Of a stretch of 64,000 bases of DNA, positions 46,471 to 57,104 are shown one piece after another. The DNA comes from Symsagittifera roscoffensis (taxonomy: Eukaryota > Xenacoelomorpha > Acoela > Convolutidae), in contig NC_087068.1 of NCBI RefSeq assembly GCF_963678635.1, forward strand, positions 44,933,013 through 44,997,012, given 5' to 3'. The position numbers were made by a program, and so were the translations under genes. Below the pieces are notes generated by a model that was not told the DNA's origin, did not search any database, and saw only the letters and a list, made by a program, of their open reading frames with translations. How positions within the stretch are numbered: position 1 is the stretch's first letter; each line of letters begins with the position of its first letter.

Positions 46471-47560
46471 TCTTTTGTGGCAACAAACTTATCGAACGTT
46501 TCGATACCGCTATTGTTTCCAGATCATCCGCTGCGTTATCAAAGACTCTTCCACCTGGTATGAGGTAGCGATTACTGTCAGGTTCTTGATATACCTCCCT
46601 GTCTTGATTCCTTGCTCGAGTCTCCACTAGCAGTGCGTGGATCGCTAGCTCTGACAGTTCCGATCCTGGGCTCGAGTTCTTGTCTGAGTAGGTGTCGATT
46701 CCTGAGTTCCAGGAGTTGTGATCCATTGAAGAGTCTGCGATAGAGCACGTCCCCTCCTCCAGATCAGTTCTGTGCCTTCTTCGCATCCATCTGAACTCCC
46801 CGGACAAAACTCTATTCTCCAGGTCCTGTTTCTCATCAGGAACTTTTGCATCTACATCAGACTCCCCGGACAAACTTCCTTGTCCCGGGTGTTGATCTTG
46901 AAATCGCCTGTTCTTCTCACCATCCGTCTCCCCGGACAAACAATCTTGTACCAAGTTTCGTTCAACTTTCTCACCTTCTTTCTCCTGGTCCTCAATGGTA
47001 ACGGTTTTCTTTTGCGTATCGTTCCCCTGTTCTTTCCGACCGTATGAAGTACTGGTTAAAACCTCGTGGGGTATTGAGGATACTAGTTGCTGAACTATTG
47101 TCCTACAATCCCTCTCGTTTTCTTTGTGTTGTCGTCTGGACGGCATGATCTTCACCTTCTCACTGATTCTCAGTGACGCCATTGCTGCTGCCCACTCGGC
47201 GTCATCTCTGGTCACTTCTCTCTCTAACAATCCACCCAGCATCCGCATCACTTGCGGTGTGACCTGCACCGCTTTATCCAATAATGAGATGCTGTTAATG
47301 TTCATGCGAGAGAGTTCCTGCTGGACCAGGTTCGAACGCAGCAATAGGTCCAAGGGCACCGGATCCTTCTTGGATAGAATCTTTAACTCGGCTGCTTTCT
47401 CTACAGGTAACTCAGGATGTCGTGGAATTGGATGTCCAGACTTGTACAACCATCTCGTCAAGGGAAGCGCTTCATAAGTTTCTTTGTCCAGAAACGAGAA
47501 TCCTTCCTTTAATTCTGCCTGATTGGCTTGCTTCTGTTCCAATCTTTCGTAGAACTCGTT
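46471..47560 (-). pseudogene. Long RNase H-integrase linker with LSGE repeats, B copy
   Basis: About 360 codons, mostly open, that run on from RNase H (ADSLSKKNEFYERLEQKQAN) to the integrase zinc finger. The first half is helical and charged. The second half is acidic and Ser-rich, and contains three LSGE peptides (LSGETDGEKN, LSGESDVDAK, LSGEFRWMRR), each encoded by TGTCCGGGGAG. It then has PGGRVFDNAADDLETIAVSK before a stop near 46466. No known domain. It may be spacer or a cleaved polypeptide. Confidence 0.65.
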
Positions 47561-48115
47561 TTTTTTGCTGAGGCTGTCAGCATTCTGGTGTTTGTCCCGC
47601 ATCCTGTGCTCAATTATCATGTGGTAGCCATATAACCTCACTATCCATCTACCAAAATAACTCTGATCCATCGAGTCTGTCTTCAACCAGGATAACGCTC
47701 TGTTGTCCACGCGTAACTTAAAGGAAGCGCTCCCCAAGTACGCGCGGTACTTTTCCACAAACGTGACCACTGCAAACATTTCTGCTTTTGGTGCACCATA
47801 TTCATCTCGGTGTCACTCAACACCTTACTGCCATAGACAATGGGACGGAGAACGGTTCTTCCATTCCATTCCTGTTCCTGATGCAGTATTCCCGAGATGG
47901 CTACTACTGATGCGTCTGTGTCAAGAACATACATGTCCTTTTCACTAGGCATGCCTAGCACTGGCGCTTCGCACAGCTCCCGCTTTATGTTCTCGAAGGC
48001 AGTTTGAGCTTCATCGCTCCATTCGAACTTCTTTCCTTTGTTGCGCATCAGCCTCTGCATGGGATACACTTTGTCTGCATATCCTTTTATGAACTCACGG
48101 TACTAATTGGCAAAC
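47561..48115 (-). pseudogene. RNase H domain, B copy
   Basis: Connection and RNase H: KGKKFEWSDEAQTAFENIKR, EKDMYVLDTDASVVAISGIL (DAS Asp), RPIVYGSKVLSDTEMN, then after a frameshift near 47790 MFAVVTFVEKYRAYL (Glu region is altered by the shift), FKLRVDNRALSWLKT (RVDN Asp) and RDKHQNADSLSKK. It degrades the RNA strand during reverse transcription in intact relatives. Continuous with RT upstream. Confidence 0.85.
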
Positions 48116-48960
48116 CCTAGGAAGCTCATGAGCTGTGTGTCCGATCTGGTAGCCTTCCATGTCAACACAGCTTCTACTGCTTCCGGGTCCGGCCTCACAC
48201 CATGCCTGTCCACCATGCTTCCTAGATACTTGATTGAATCCCTCTGGATCTCGCATTTCGATGGTTTGCATTTCAAGCCTGCTCTCTTCATGCAATCAAA
48301 GACCTCATCAAGCCGATCAATGTGGTCTTCCAGGGTTGGTGTTGCTATGACCACGTCATCCACGATACACATCACAAGATTCCCGTATTTCTTCGTCACT
48401 CTGGTCAAAGAATGAGCCATCAGTCTTTGAAAAGTGGCTGTTGCGTTGCACAAGCCGAAGGGCATCCTCTTCCACTGGTACAATCCCTAATCGCATGCGA
48501 ATCCGGTCTATTCTCTATCCTTCTTACGCAAAGGGACCCGCCAGAAGGCAGAACTCAAGTCCAATGTGGTGAAGAACTTGGCATCGCCCAGTTTAGAGAG
48601 GCTCGCGTCTATCCGCGGTATCAGGTACGCATCTTTTATTGTCACCGCGTTTAAATAACGAAAGTCGCAACAAAACCTAAGCTGCCCCCATTCTTTTTCG
48701 CCATTACCATCCCACAAGCCCATGGCAATTTCGAGGGTTCTATCATGTCGTATTCGAGCAACATTTCAATTTCGGCTCGGCACATTTCCGATTTATGTGG
48801 CGTCATCCGTCTTGCGCCTTCCCTGTGGGGAACAGCGCCTTCCTCAATTTCGATTTCGTGTTCGACGGAGTTACAGCAACCAATATCCGCCTTATATTTT
48901 GAAAATACATCCGCGTCCGATTTAAAACCGCCCGCAATAATTCAAAATCTCCCTCATCTA
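48116..48960 (-). pseudogene. Reverse transcriptase, B copy
   Basis: Ty3-type RT motifs in order: LRFCCDFRYLNAVTIKDAYL, FFTTLDLSSAFWRVPL (motif A, first Asp), a TAA stop near 48487 directly before LYQWKRMPFGLCNATATFQR (motif B), and MCIVDDVVIATPTLEDHID (motif C, IVDD in place of the common YVDD or YIDD) near 48360. It ends with IKYLGSMVDRHGVRPDPEAV and LMSFLGFAN. A stop near 48103 leads to the RNase H frame. The N-terminal palm is in another frame around 48500-48730 and the fingers extend to about 48960. Clearly Ty3-type rather than Copia, Bel or non-LTR. Confidence 0.9.
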
Positions 48961-49091
48961 TTTTACCTTTTAAGTGTTCTATTTCTGGCAAAACCGGTGT
49001 GTCAGTTTCTAGTTCACATGACGAGGGGCGTTCCGGAAAATTCGAGCAGCTCGACAAGCCGTCGTCTGTCTCAGACTTCAGTGAAGACAGT

Positions 49092-49953
49092 TTATAATTC
49101 ATTAATCCTTTTTAAAATTTTATCTTTATTAGCATAATAAGGACAGTCTTTCACATTATATCTCTTCAAGTTTTGTGTCTCTTTATAGTCGGTCCTCATC
49201 GGAAAAGCGCAACCAAGTTTTTTTCCACGCTGGATTGAAACCGTGGTGTCCAGTGTGTTCAATAATACACTGACACACAGTCCGTTTCGAGTTACCGAGA
49301 AGCTCCGGCCCAAAATCAGTGAACTTTGACTACTTAGATTTGGTACCAAACAAACCTGTTTACTATCACTTAACGATTTTATATTTCTCATTCTAAAAAT
49401 TGCTACTACCGCTTGTCCCGGCTGTAGTTTTACCTTTCTGTCTAAAAAGATTAGTACCTTGTTTTCATCTGTTAATATTCTTTTAATTGGTTTCTTAACA
49501 TACTTCCGGTCCGGGTTCTTAATCCTTATTAAGCCGTTGTTCAAGTCAATCATCACGTCGAAATTCCTGACGAAGTCTCTGCCCAAGATGAAATGGTCGG
49601 AGTCATCCATATTCTCTACTACCAGGAAGCTCATCCAAAGATCCCGTCCTCCCATGTGGAGGACCGTTATTGGTGTTCTTCCGACTACTTAAATCGCTCC
49701 TCGATTGTCCGTGGCCAGTCGGAGATTCGTCGGAATTAGATCTTCCCTCGTAAAGCCCATTCTTTCCCATATTTTTTATCGGCATCACTCTCACTACCGC
49801 TCCTGTGTCCAGAAGCCCCGTGACTCCGATTTTCTTTCCGTTGGTGTCGAGCAGATGTGCAGTCACATCTGCTTCGTATCCAATGTGAACCGCGTCTAGC
49901 TCCATCATGGCGTCATGGCTTATCCTACGGACTTGGAGATCTTCTTCACCCAA
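49092..49953 (-). pseudogene. Aspartic protease region of pol, B copy
   Basis: VTGLLDTGAVVRVMP near 49810 carries the retropepsin catalytic DTGA triad, preceded by DAVHIGYEADVTAHLLD. After a frameshift near 49690, FILGRDFVRNFDVMIDL fits the ILGRDF strand at the end of retropepsin folds. The remainder to 49092 (RNIKSLSDSKQVCLVPNL, ILGRSFSVTRNG, DYKETQNLKRYNVKDC) is the spacer before RT and has no named domain. Cleaves gag-pol in intact relatives. Confidence 0.8.
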
Positions 49954-49964
49954 ATAGATCTGTC

Positions 49965-50345
49965 CTATTGGTCACTGTCTGTTGTCACATATGTCCTAGT
50001 GTAGATGCTAATCCCATCCACGTTCAGCATCACTTGATATGGTCCATAGACTTTCACGTAGCGCCCGTGAAGCTTCTTTAATCGAGGGCCACCCGTTGTT
50101 AGTAGTGCTCGCGCAGCTCTTGATTCAGTGCGTGGTTCCACCTGCCTCAGATAATCTGCATATGTGTCCAAATGCATCAAAGTGAACTCTGATGGTTCAC
50201 TCAGATTTCTGATTACCTGGTGTCCCACTACCGAGATTATCGTTTGTTTTTTGCTTCCTTGTGGCACCATACCGAACCTCTGCCCGGAGATCACTTTTAG
50301 TTTCATGCCCAAACTACTTGGTGCTTTCGTTTCTTCGACCTCTGA
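49965..50345 (-). pseudogene. N-terminal part of pol overlapping gag in the +1 frame
   Basis: The frame containing LGMKLKVISGQRFGMVP is +1 relative to gag and is also open upstream (EVEETKAPSSLG) across the gag stop at 50314-50316, giving an overlap of at least 40 bases. This is compatible with expression of pol by +1 frameshifting, as known for Ty3, but a simple indel in this copy would look the same. No named domain; a stop near 49965 and a frameshift precede the protease. Confidence 0.55.
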
Positions 50346-53180
50346 AGGCGTTTAGTTTTTTCTGTAATTTATCAATTTCCAATTCGAGCTTCACCTTTTG
50401 TTCAATCTCCTTCGTCACCAATTCCTGCTGGACTCTATTTAGAGCATCCCTCGTGGCTGCCCTATAATCAATCTTGAAGTCATCCGCCGCAGTCACCGGT
50501 TCCGGTTCACATGTCTCTTCCGTTACCGCCTGCATCTTCTTCGTTGCCAGCTCTTGCGGTTTTTCTTTTCTGCGCGCCTCAGCTTCACTCAAAGGGCGAA
50601 CCTTGCTGGCTTTCACACCCGATAAAGCTTCCTCATGCCTTGGATGCTTAATGTCTGCTACAGCATCCAAAAATTGCGGACAATCCGGTTTAAAATGACC
50701 TTCCAAGTTGCAAAAGAAACACCTCGGGCCGAGTTTTGCAATTACTCCTCTCATGAAATCTTCATGGTCGACTTCTGACGCATCTTCGTCCTCGAGGCTA
50801 AAGCCCATTGCTTTCAAGCCCTGTTTGTAAGTTGGTGGGCATGCTGACACATGATGGTCCGTCGAACTGCAATTTGCACAAGAGCGCCTCTTGTCCATAT
50901 CGTCCCTCGGTTTATACCAATTGTTCCCTTGGTTTGCTGGTCCGTTGTTAAAATTACCATAATTGTTCTTGTAATATCCAGATCTCCATGGAGGCTTCAG
51001 CAAAAGATATTCTTCTGATTTGTTTATTAACTCCTCTGGTGTTGGCGCATTGGTTGAGAGTGGTGTGTAATGTGTTGCTAACATAGTTCGAAATTCATCA
51101 TTCTTCACACCATCGATGAATTTCGAGGCTACTGCCAGGTTCATCCTTCCGTTCGACTCATCTGGTTGGCTACGCCTTCTCAGCATCTCCAAATCGTCTA
51201 CAAACTTGTCTATCGTCTCATCTTCTCGTTGCCTTTGTTTCTCGAAGCGCATCATTGCTTGGTGTCCCTGCACCCCTGAGCCAAAACGATTTAACAAGAC
51301 TTCAAAGATTTTCTCAGCAGTGTCCCCTTGGTACTGCTTTTTGGCCATCACGCAGTTTAGGGCTGTTCCTTCCAAGTTACTGGTTAGCGCACTGCATTCC
51401 TTCCTATCTGAAAAATCCTCTTCCTCAAAATGCAGTTTCATCATTTCTATCCAGGTATCAATACAGCCATCAAATTCGTCTTTGTAGCATCTTGGTTTCT
51501 TAAAAACCCTTCTGGACTTTTCGCTACGTTCATTGGTTCTAGATAACCTCGTAAGGAATGTCTCCAAAGACCAGTTCAGAGGTTCAAAGGCTGTGGCTAT
51601 TGATGTAGCCTCTCTTGAATGCCCTGCCTGAGTATCACTGCCCCCTGACAAGGGTTCTGTACTTGGAACTTCCCTTCCGTCCGATTCACTCGGATTGATT
51701 CTTCCTTGGCTCGCATGACTCATCCCTGGGCTCGCATGACACCTGTTCCTGGAATCACCTCTCCCAGTCGCATATGTGCCTTGCGTCGGTCGTTCGTTTG
51801 AGGTCTGTCTGTTGCCAGTTGAACTTCCTCTGATGTTTGGGCCCCATGTTCTATTATCCCCTGTGGCATAGCCTGCTGAACTGCCCCTACCTCTAGTGGA
51901 TCCATATATCCTTCTCCTATTTTGTTGGTCATTGGAGTTCACTCTCGGCTCCCTGCCGGTTCCTCCCGATTTTGGTTCCCCACTCCTGCTGCCTAGTAGC
52001 CCGTCCAACCTATCCATGATAGCCTGAGTTCGCCTCTCCATCATCGCATCTATCTTTGTGTCAAGAGTCCCAAGAGTCTGCTCTTGTTGAATTCTCAACT
52101 TCTCCATGTCGTCTCTCAATCGTGACTCTGTCTGTTCCGCTTCCCTTGTCATTCGCGACAAGTTCTTCGCAAAGTGTTCTTCTGTTCTTTCCTTCAAGCG
52201 TTGTTCGCTTCTACTAATTTCTTGTCTACTGCGGTTTATTTATTTCGGCAGACTTTCTCTCTCGACGTAGACTGCCCTTTCTAGTTCACTCATTCTTATT
52301 GACACCTGTTCATTCTGTTCTCCTCGGCTGCCCATTATGTTGGTCAAGGCTTCTTCAATCGATGCTCCGTTATCCACTAGTGGCGCCACAAGTGGCGGTG
52401 TCACTCTGTCGATCCCAGGTAGCTTGGTGCTGGTCAATATTCGGGCTTTGATTCTCTGCCTCGACGTCTTTTCATTATCCATCTCTGGATCCGCCGGTGC
52501 GTTGCTTAGCCCTGTGTTTCTAATCTCCTCAGTTCGCATTTCCGAATTCGTCATACTCACAAGGTCTCCTGACTGGCCTGATGTGTTTGTGGTTTTGCTT
52601 ATTGTCCTCACCACACCAAATTGGTCCATGGTACCAGTCCCTCTGCCGGTGTATGCTTCATTCTCCTGAGTCGAACTATTGAGGCTGACTTGAGATCCAA
52701 AGTCAGCTTGTTCTTCATCGTCCTCTTCTTCCTCCTGGGATTCTCCGTCACGCCTGCCATCATGGTGTTGTCTGTGGGAGATCTTCTAGTTGCCACAATT
52801 TCAGTAGAGATGTCGGACAGTTCCGACATCTCTTCTCGGTGCAGTGTCCCGGTGGAAATGGCAAAATCGTGGCCTTGTTCTACCGGAGTAGATTCACTCG
52901 CCAGCCTTCTGTTTCCTCTCCCCTCCGGTCAATGTATTTCCCGGTTCTCATCCATGGCCTGGTCCGGATGGACCTCCACTTCTAGTATTGCTTTTCGCTC
53001 TTCTGAGGACTATTGACTCCTGGTCTCAACCATTCTGCCTGAAATCGTCTCCCCATTGTCGTTCCGGGTTCGTGTGATCCTTTCCACAAACGGGTCAGTC
53101 ATTGCTTTTCTCTGTTTCTCAGGTATGAATTTCCTTGAGCTATCACTCACTTTAGGTATCCTTGACTTGTCTAGACTCAT
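50314..53180 (-). pseudogene. Gag polyprotein, B copy (broken)
   Basis: Probable start ATG at 53180 (MSLDKSRIPKVSDSS). In the long 627-codon frame (52197-50314) I see a coiled-coil-like N-terminus (residues 1-60, REAEQTESRLRDDMEKLR), a Gly/Ser/Arg-rich stretch (70-200), and a capsid-type helical region (235-345, with WIEMMKLHFEEEDFSD, LTSNLEGTALNCVM and EVLLNRFG). Two CCHC zinc knuckles of the form CX2CX4HX4C follow (CANCSSTDHHVSAC at 440-453 and CFFCNLEGHFKPDC at 493-506), then a helical, charged C-terminus. Breaks: TAG near 53009, a frameshift near 52620, and an in-frame TAA at 52240. The stretch at 52629-52240 shares the frame with the 627-codon part, so only a stop separates them. Forms the particle and binds RNA. 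Confidence 0.8.
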
Positions 53181-53935
53181 TTTTAATTTATCACTTTTTA
53201 CTGCCTATACACTCAATTTGATTGCTAGTGTCCTGTTAGTCTAACTACTTATAACAATAACACAACACAATAATTTTCAAACGTTTCCATTAAATAGTGA
53301 CCACGAATCCTTGTATGTTATCACAGTACTGCGTGTATACAATTTATTCACAATGATCAATTATAAATCTGAAGCTAGCACAGTATGATGATATCAGCCT
53401 ACTTAAAAGATAGTGTTCTCACTACCCAACCAAGCACAAATATTATTAATTTAAAACCAAGATTGACAAAAGTAAGAATATTTTCTATGGAAAACGTGTG
53501 AGATTTGTACTTTTAGTCTGTCGCAATACAATAGTCGAACTTGTCTTTAGAGAAAGAACCTTCCCTGATTGGTGCTGCATCAAACAGACAAAACTTGAAG
53601 GCAGTAATTTTCTCAATTGGGCGTCTATTGCACCCACCGAGTCCTGTGTTACCTATCTGACTTCGGATTGCCCGAGCTAGACCTACTAAAATTCTCAGGG
53701 CAATCACTTTTCTCAAAAACGTCTTTGATTTCGATCCACACTAATTAGTTACACACTCCTGTTCAATTTAGACTTAGTGTCGCGAATACCCGAGTTTAGA
53801 CCTGTTTTGTTTTTGTTTAGTTTTTTATAAAAGGCAAGATACCAGTGCAGTCACTGGTTCCCAGGCTATCTCCTAATAACCTAATGCCTTTAACTACTTT
53901 CTTTTCTGTTGTCTTCTTAAGTCTTGAAAAAACAA

Positions 53936-54067
53936 TACCCCTCCGGATTGACAAAATGGAACCCTTCCGGATTGGCCAAATGGGACCCCTCCGGATTGGC
54001 AAAATGGGACCCCTCCGGATTGGTGAAAACAGGACTCCTCCGGATTGGGACCCCTCCGGATTTGTAA
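53936..54067 (-). repeat. 24-base tandem repeat in the leader
   Basis: Six units of ACCCCTCCGGATTGGCAAAATGGG-type sequence (plus-strand sense), the last two shortened. The unit length is a multiple of three, so frames stay open on both strands, for example NPEGSHFA repeats on the minus strand. The motif core is TCCGGA flanked by a G-run. Confidence 0.85.
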
Positions 54068-56018
54068 AAAAAAGCCTCATGGGGACTTTTAAAATTCTCA
54101 CCCGAAACCCTTCCAGATACGTTCTCCAATGCTATTATGCTGTTTGAACTAACTAGGAAGGGTGTATCGTCTTTCCTTAGACCCTTCCGGATTGAAGTTA
54201 AGCCTCTTATTTGACAATTCACCCTAACGGTGATGGGTCTAATCACTAGCCTAGTTTCTACTTGACTATGGTTTTCTGGTCCCCTTAGCCTTCCCTTTTT
54301 GTCTAGAGAAGCTTTAAATTGCCTCATTCAACCGTTACTACCCTTTGGTAGGGGTGTAAGGGCTTTTCAAAATTTTTTTTATAAAACGTGAAGGGTTTAC
54401 CTTCCCGACTTGGCGATTTGCTAAAAACAATCCTAAAAAATTTTCACGCTTACTTTTTTTGAATAATTGATGTTTTTATTAGTAAGCTCAGCTAGTTTTT
54501 GATCTAATGGTACCAAGATCAACTGAATCTGTCCAGTAGTTTCAAAGTTATTAACCAAAACGTCTTTTTTCTAAAGTCAAAAAATTTCTCTCTTATAGGT
54601 TCCGCCTAACTTTTTTCGCAATTCTGTTCTTTTCGACCTACAAATTATTGATCCGAGCTCAAAAGGCCTATAATTTTCTAGTTTAATGCAAAAACCCCGA
54701 TTCAAAACGCTCTAGTTGAAAAAATTTGCCAAAAACTATGCTATTTGGACCCCTCCGGATTGATGAATCCACTAAATCAAACACGTTAAGTTCGATTTCT
54801 CTGTAACCCGGAAGGTTATTGGCACACGGGTTTTAAAACCTGTCGATTCACTAGTGGAAGTTGTCCGAACAACAGTTTTTACTGTCCTAACTGAAAAACT
54901 TCAAAAAGTTTTCCTATTTTGTAGCGTTTCGTTTCTTCAAAAATCAAGAAATTTCGGTTTTTTGTCTCCAATTAGTTCCAACCACTTCCGAACTAACTTT
55001 AACCGGTTCTACACATTATACTAGTACAGTTACGATGTGACTCACTAGATTAACGCTTTTTTCCGTTTCAAAAAATATCGATATCTCAAAAATCGCGATT
55101 TGTGGGGGGATCAAAATATCGCTATTTTGACCCTAAAAACCGGTCCGCTTACTGTGTTTTTGACTGAAAACGATATAGGAGTTTTAATTTAGGCTGTATA
55201 CTTAATAATACTAGTAATACTATACCCCTCCGCGTTTGTTCAATATCCGAATTAAGGTGCTTAACTCGGAAATTCGCAGTTCGGTGAAGGGTCACTACAG
55301 TGCAGCTTTGTCGAGCACCCACAGATTAATATCTTATTTTTCTTGTACCAAAAGGTATACAAAACTTGTTAACGATACCCAACAGTCGACTGTTGTTGTC
55401 GTTGAGCCCCTTCTTGTCATTCCTTGTACCGCTTGCCGGATCAGTCATCTTCACTAATCCCGAGACCCTTCCGGATTGAGCGCAAATTAGCATTAACGTG
55501 CTTAAGTACTCAAATAACCCTACAGTACAAGCCTCACAAACGGACCACAAAAATGATCGTAACAATCCTGACTGATATAAATGCCTTTAACCACAATATA
55601 TCTAACAACAACAAACGGGAGGGTCGGATCACATCTCGTCTGGGGGGATGATTTCTACTGATTTTATACTTTTTTTTTTTTACTGTTTTTGGTTTTTTCG
55701 GTTATTTTTAATGTTTTTTGTTTTTCTTAGGTACTATACTACTTTTTGTTTGGTTTCTTGTATATTTTTTTTAGTGTTTTTGGTCACGGACCACTCAGGA
55801 AATGGCGGGTACGCGAATCTCCCCACCCTTCCTGGTTCGTGAATTTTCGGTCTTAACTAGGTTAAAAAGCGATTCACGGGAATCCGGAAGGCTTCCGCGT
55901 TCCAAACTACCCTTCCGCCTCGGCGGTTAGGGCCTACTAAGGGCGTTATTATGACCATCCGCTCGGCGCGGAGTGCTCGTTAACGGTTCTGCCGGTCATG
56001 ATGTTAAAAAAAATAACA

Positions 56019-56036
56019 CCCAGGCCAGGAGCGCCA
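56019..56036 (-). promoter_or_regulatory. Candidate primer-binding site
   Basis: On the minus strand TGGCGCTCCTGGCCTGGG begins with the TGG expected opposite a tRNA CCA end. It lies 12 bases inside the 5' LTR boundary, somewhat further than usual. I cannot name the tRNA. The plus-strand units lack this stretch together with the LTR end. Confidence 0.35.
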
Positions 56037-56048
56037 TAAAAACATCTA

Positions 56049-56942
56049 TGTAACATTCGCCCGGAAGTTTATATCGACGGAAAATAAAGCTAAGCTATAA
56101 AACGACTGGCCAGCGACTAAACAAATCTCTACATGCTTTTCACCGTCTCTACCAAAGCCAGTTGTTTTGGTGGTCTTTTCAACATCGGGTCGACAAAAAC
56201 GTTACTGTTCTCCGGCTTCGACCAGAACGCTCAAATTAACTTACTTGCATGCAAAATTAGTGAGCTCATGGCTGGGTCTCAGTATCCCCAGACCACGAGG
56301 TCACTCCTAAAAACAGGGCTACTACTATTTGTCATATTACGATTGTTTTTGTTCAGTAGATTAAAATCATCATCTCCATCGAAGATGGATCAACCCTTTC
56401 CTTTATCTCCTAGCTTCTCATCGTCAGAAAATGAATGCAGATGTTAATTAAATTCAATTCAGAACATAACCAGGAAGCTAAAATTTAGTTTAAAATGGTT
56501 CAAGTTCAAGTCCCAAGAATCCGGGGAGATAACACCCTTATTACCTCTCCGGAACGCTGGTTACCACCCTTCACCGTTAGTGTGAATGGCCTCGCAACGA
56601 TTGTAGCGACACAATCGTTGCAATTAGGAGCGGTCTCTGCTAATAATCTGTTGTATTCTTCTATCTCTTATCATCGTCTTTCTCACAAGTATCGTCGTTG
56701 TTGTTTTCGCAACTTCTATCGTTGTTCTGTTTTATTTTGGACTTCTTCCAAAATGGCCGTTTTTGACGTTTCTCGGAAACTCTGACGTTATCATTCGAAA
56801 ATTTAAAATACCAGAATATTCTGACCTTCACAGTTTGTCTAATTGTCCCAATAACGTCGCTAATCTGTTAAAACTGCCAATTCTCAAGGTCAGCGGCTAA
56901 TAACTCGAACTGGCCTTTTTTGTTAATTCTGGTCGAATGTCA
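56049..56942 (-). repeat. 5' LTR of the composite element
   Basis: Matches 28939-29838 end to end with scattered substitutions. Plus-strand ends TGTAACATTCG and CGAATGTCA; the next five bases are the target-site duplication CAAGT. About 894 bases. Slightly closer to the copy C LTR (CGAATGTCA) than to the composite's own 3' LTR (CGAATCTCA) at this end. Confidence 0.88.
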
Positions 56943-56947
56943 CAAGT
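56943..56947. repeat. Target-site duplication CAAGT, right
   Basis: Directly follows the LTR terminus ...GTCA; identical to 28934-28938. Confidence 0.75.
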
Positions 56948-57043
56948 CTTCCTCTCTCAGAAGACAGCTCTTTGACCTGATTCGAGAATCCAGAAGGACC
57001 TACTTGATTTTCCGTCGGTATGTACTTCCGGTCGAATGTTACA
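56948..57043 (+). repeat. Relic of a plus-strand LTR of the sister family
   Basis: AGAAGACAGCTCTTTGACC, then GATT(C/T)GAGA, matches the plus-strand LTRs at 15948 and 19976 in orientation, and the end ATTTTCCGTCGGTATG...CGAATGTTACA matches the 3' terminus of the LTR family. The middle of the LTR is deleted. It lies head-to-head with the composite LTR and was probably the integration target. Confidence 0.55.
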
Positions 57044-57104
57044 TTATAAGTTTCAGGATGAAAGTCTTTATTATGATTAAAATTTAAGGCGTCAAAAGCT
57101 ATAT

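Larger units (their letters stand above)
53181..56048 (-). other. 2.9-kb 5' leader of the composite element
   Basis: Noncoding region between the 5' LTR and gag on the minus strand. It holds a cluster of 24-base repeats (53936-54067) and further single copies of the same AATCCGGARGGG motif near 54179, 54749 and 55467. The part from 54940 to 56010 is homologous to the plus-strand leaders. The length is extreme for a Ty3-type element and several short overlapping frames are open, but none is conserved in the sister leaders. Confidence 0.7.
28939..56942 (-). mobile_element. 28-kb composite Ty3-type LTR retrotransposon
   Basis: Two LTRs in the same orientation (28939-29838 and 56049-56942) enclose leader, gag, protease, RT, RNase H, linker, integrase, acidic pol tail and ORF2 (B part, 56942 down to 39017). 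A second partial set (linker, integrase, tail, macro domain, ORF2, 3' UTR, LTR: A part, 39016 down to 28939) follows. The direct repeat CAAGT on both outer sides argues that the whole tract behaves as one insertion. The A/B seam at 39016/39017 joins RNase H-linker sequence to the middle of the last ORF2 segment. LTRs differ at about 6 of the first 125 bases, so the insertion is not recent. All ORFs are broken. Confidence 0.8.

Noticed and set aside
53845-54327. Protein-coding gene across the 24-base repeats
   Set aside because: Open frames on both strands follow from the period being a multiple of three; they are not conserved in the sister leaders.
56049-57043. LTR of 995 bases with a ~40-base terminal inverted repeat
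   Set aside because: Both other LTR copies end at the CGAATNTCA boundary next to the purine tract, and the CAAGT duplication fits an end at 56942; the outer 99 bases match the opposite-strand sister LTR.
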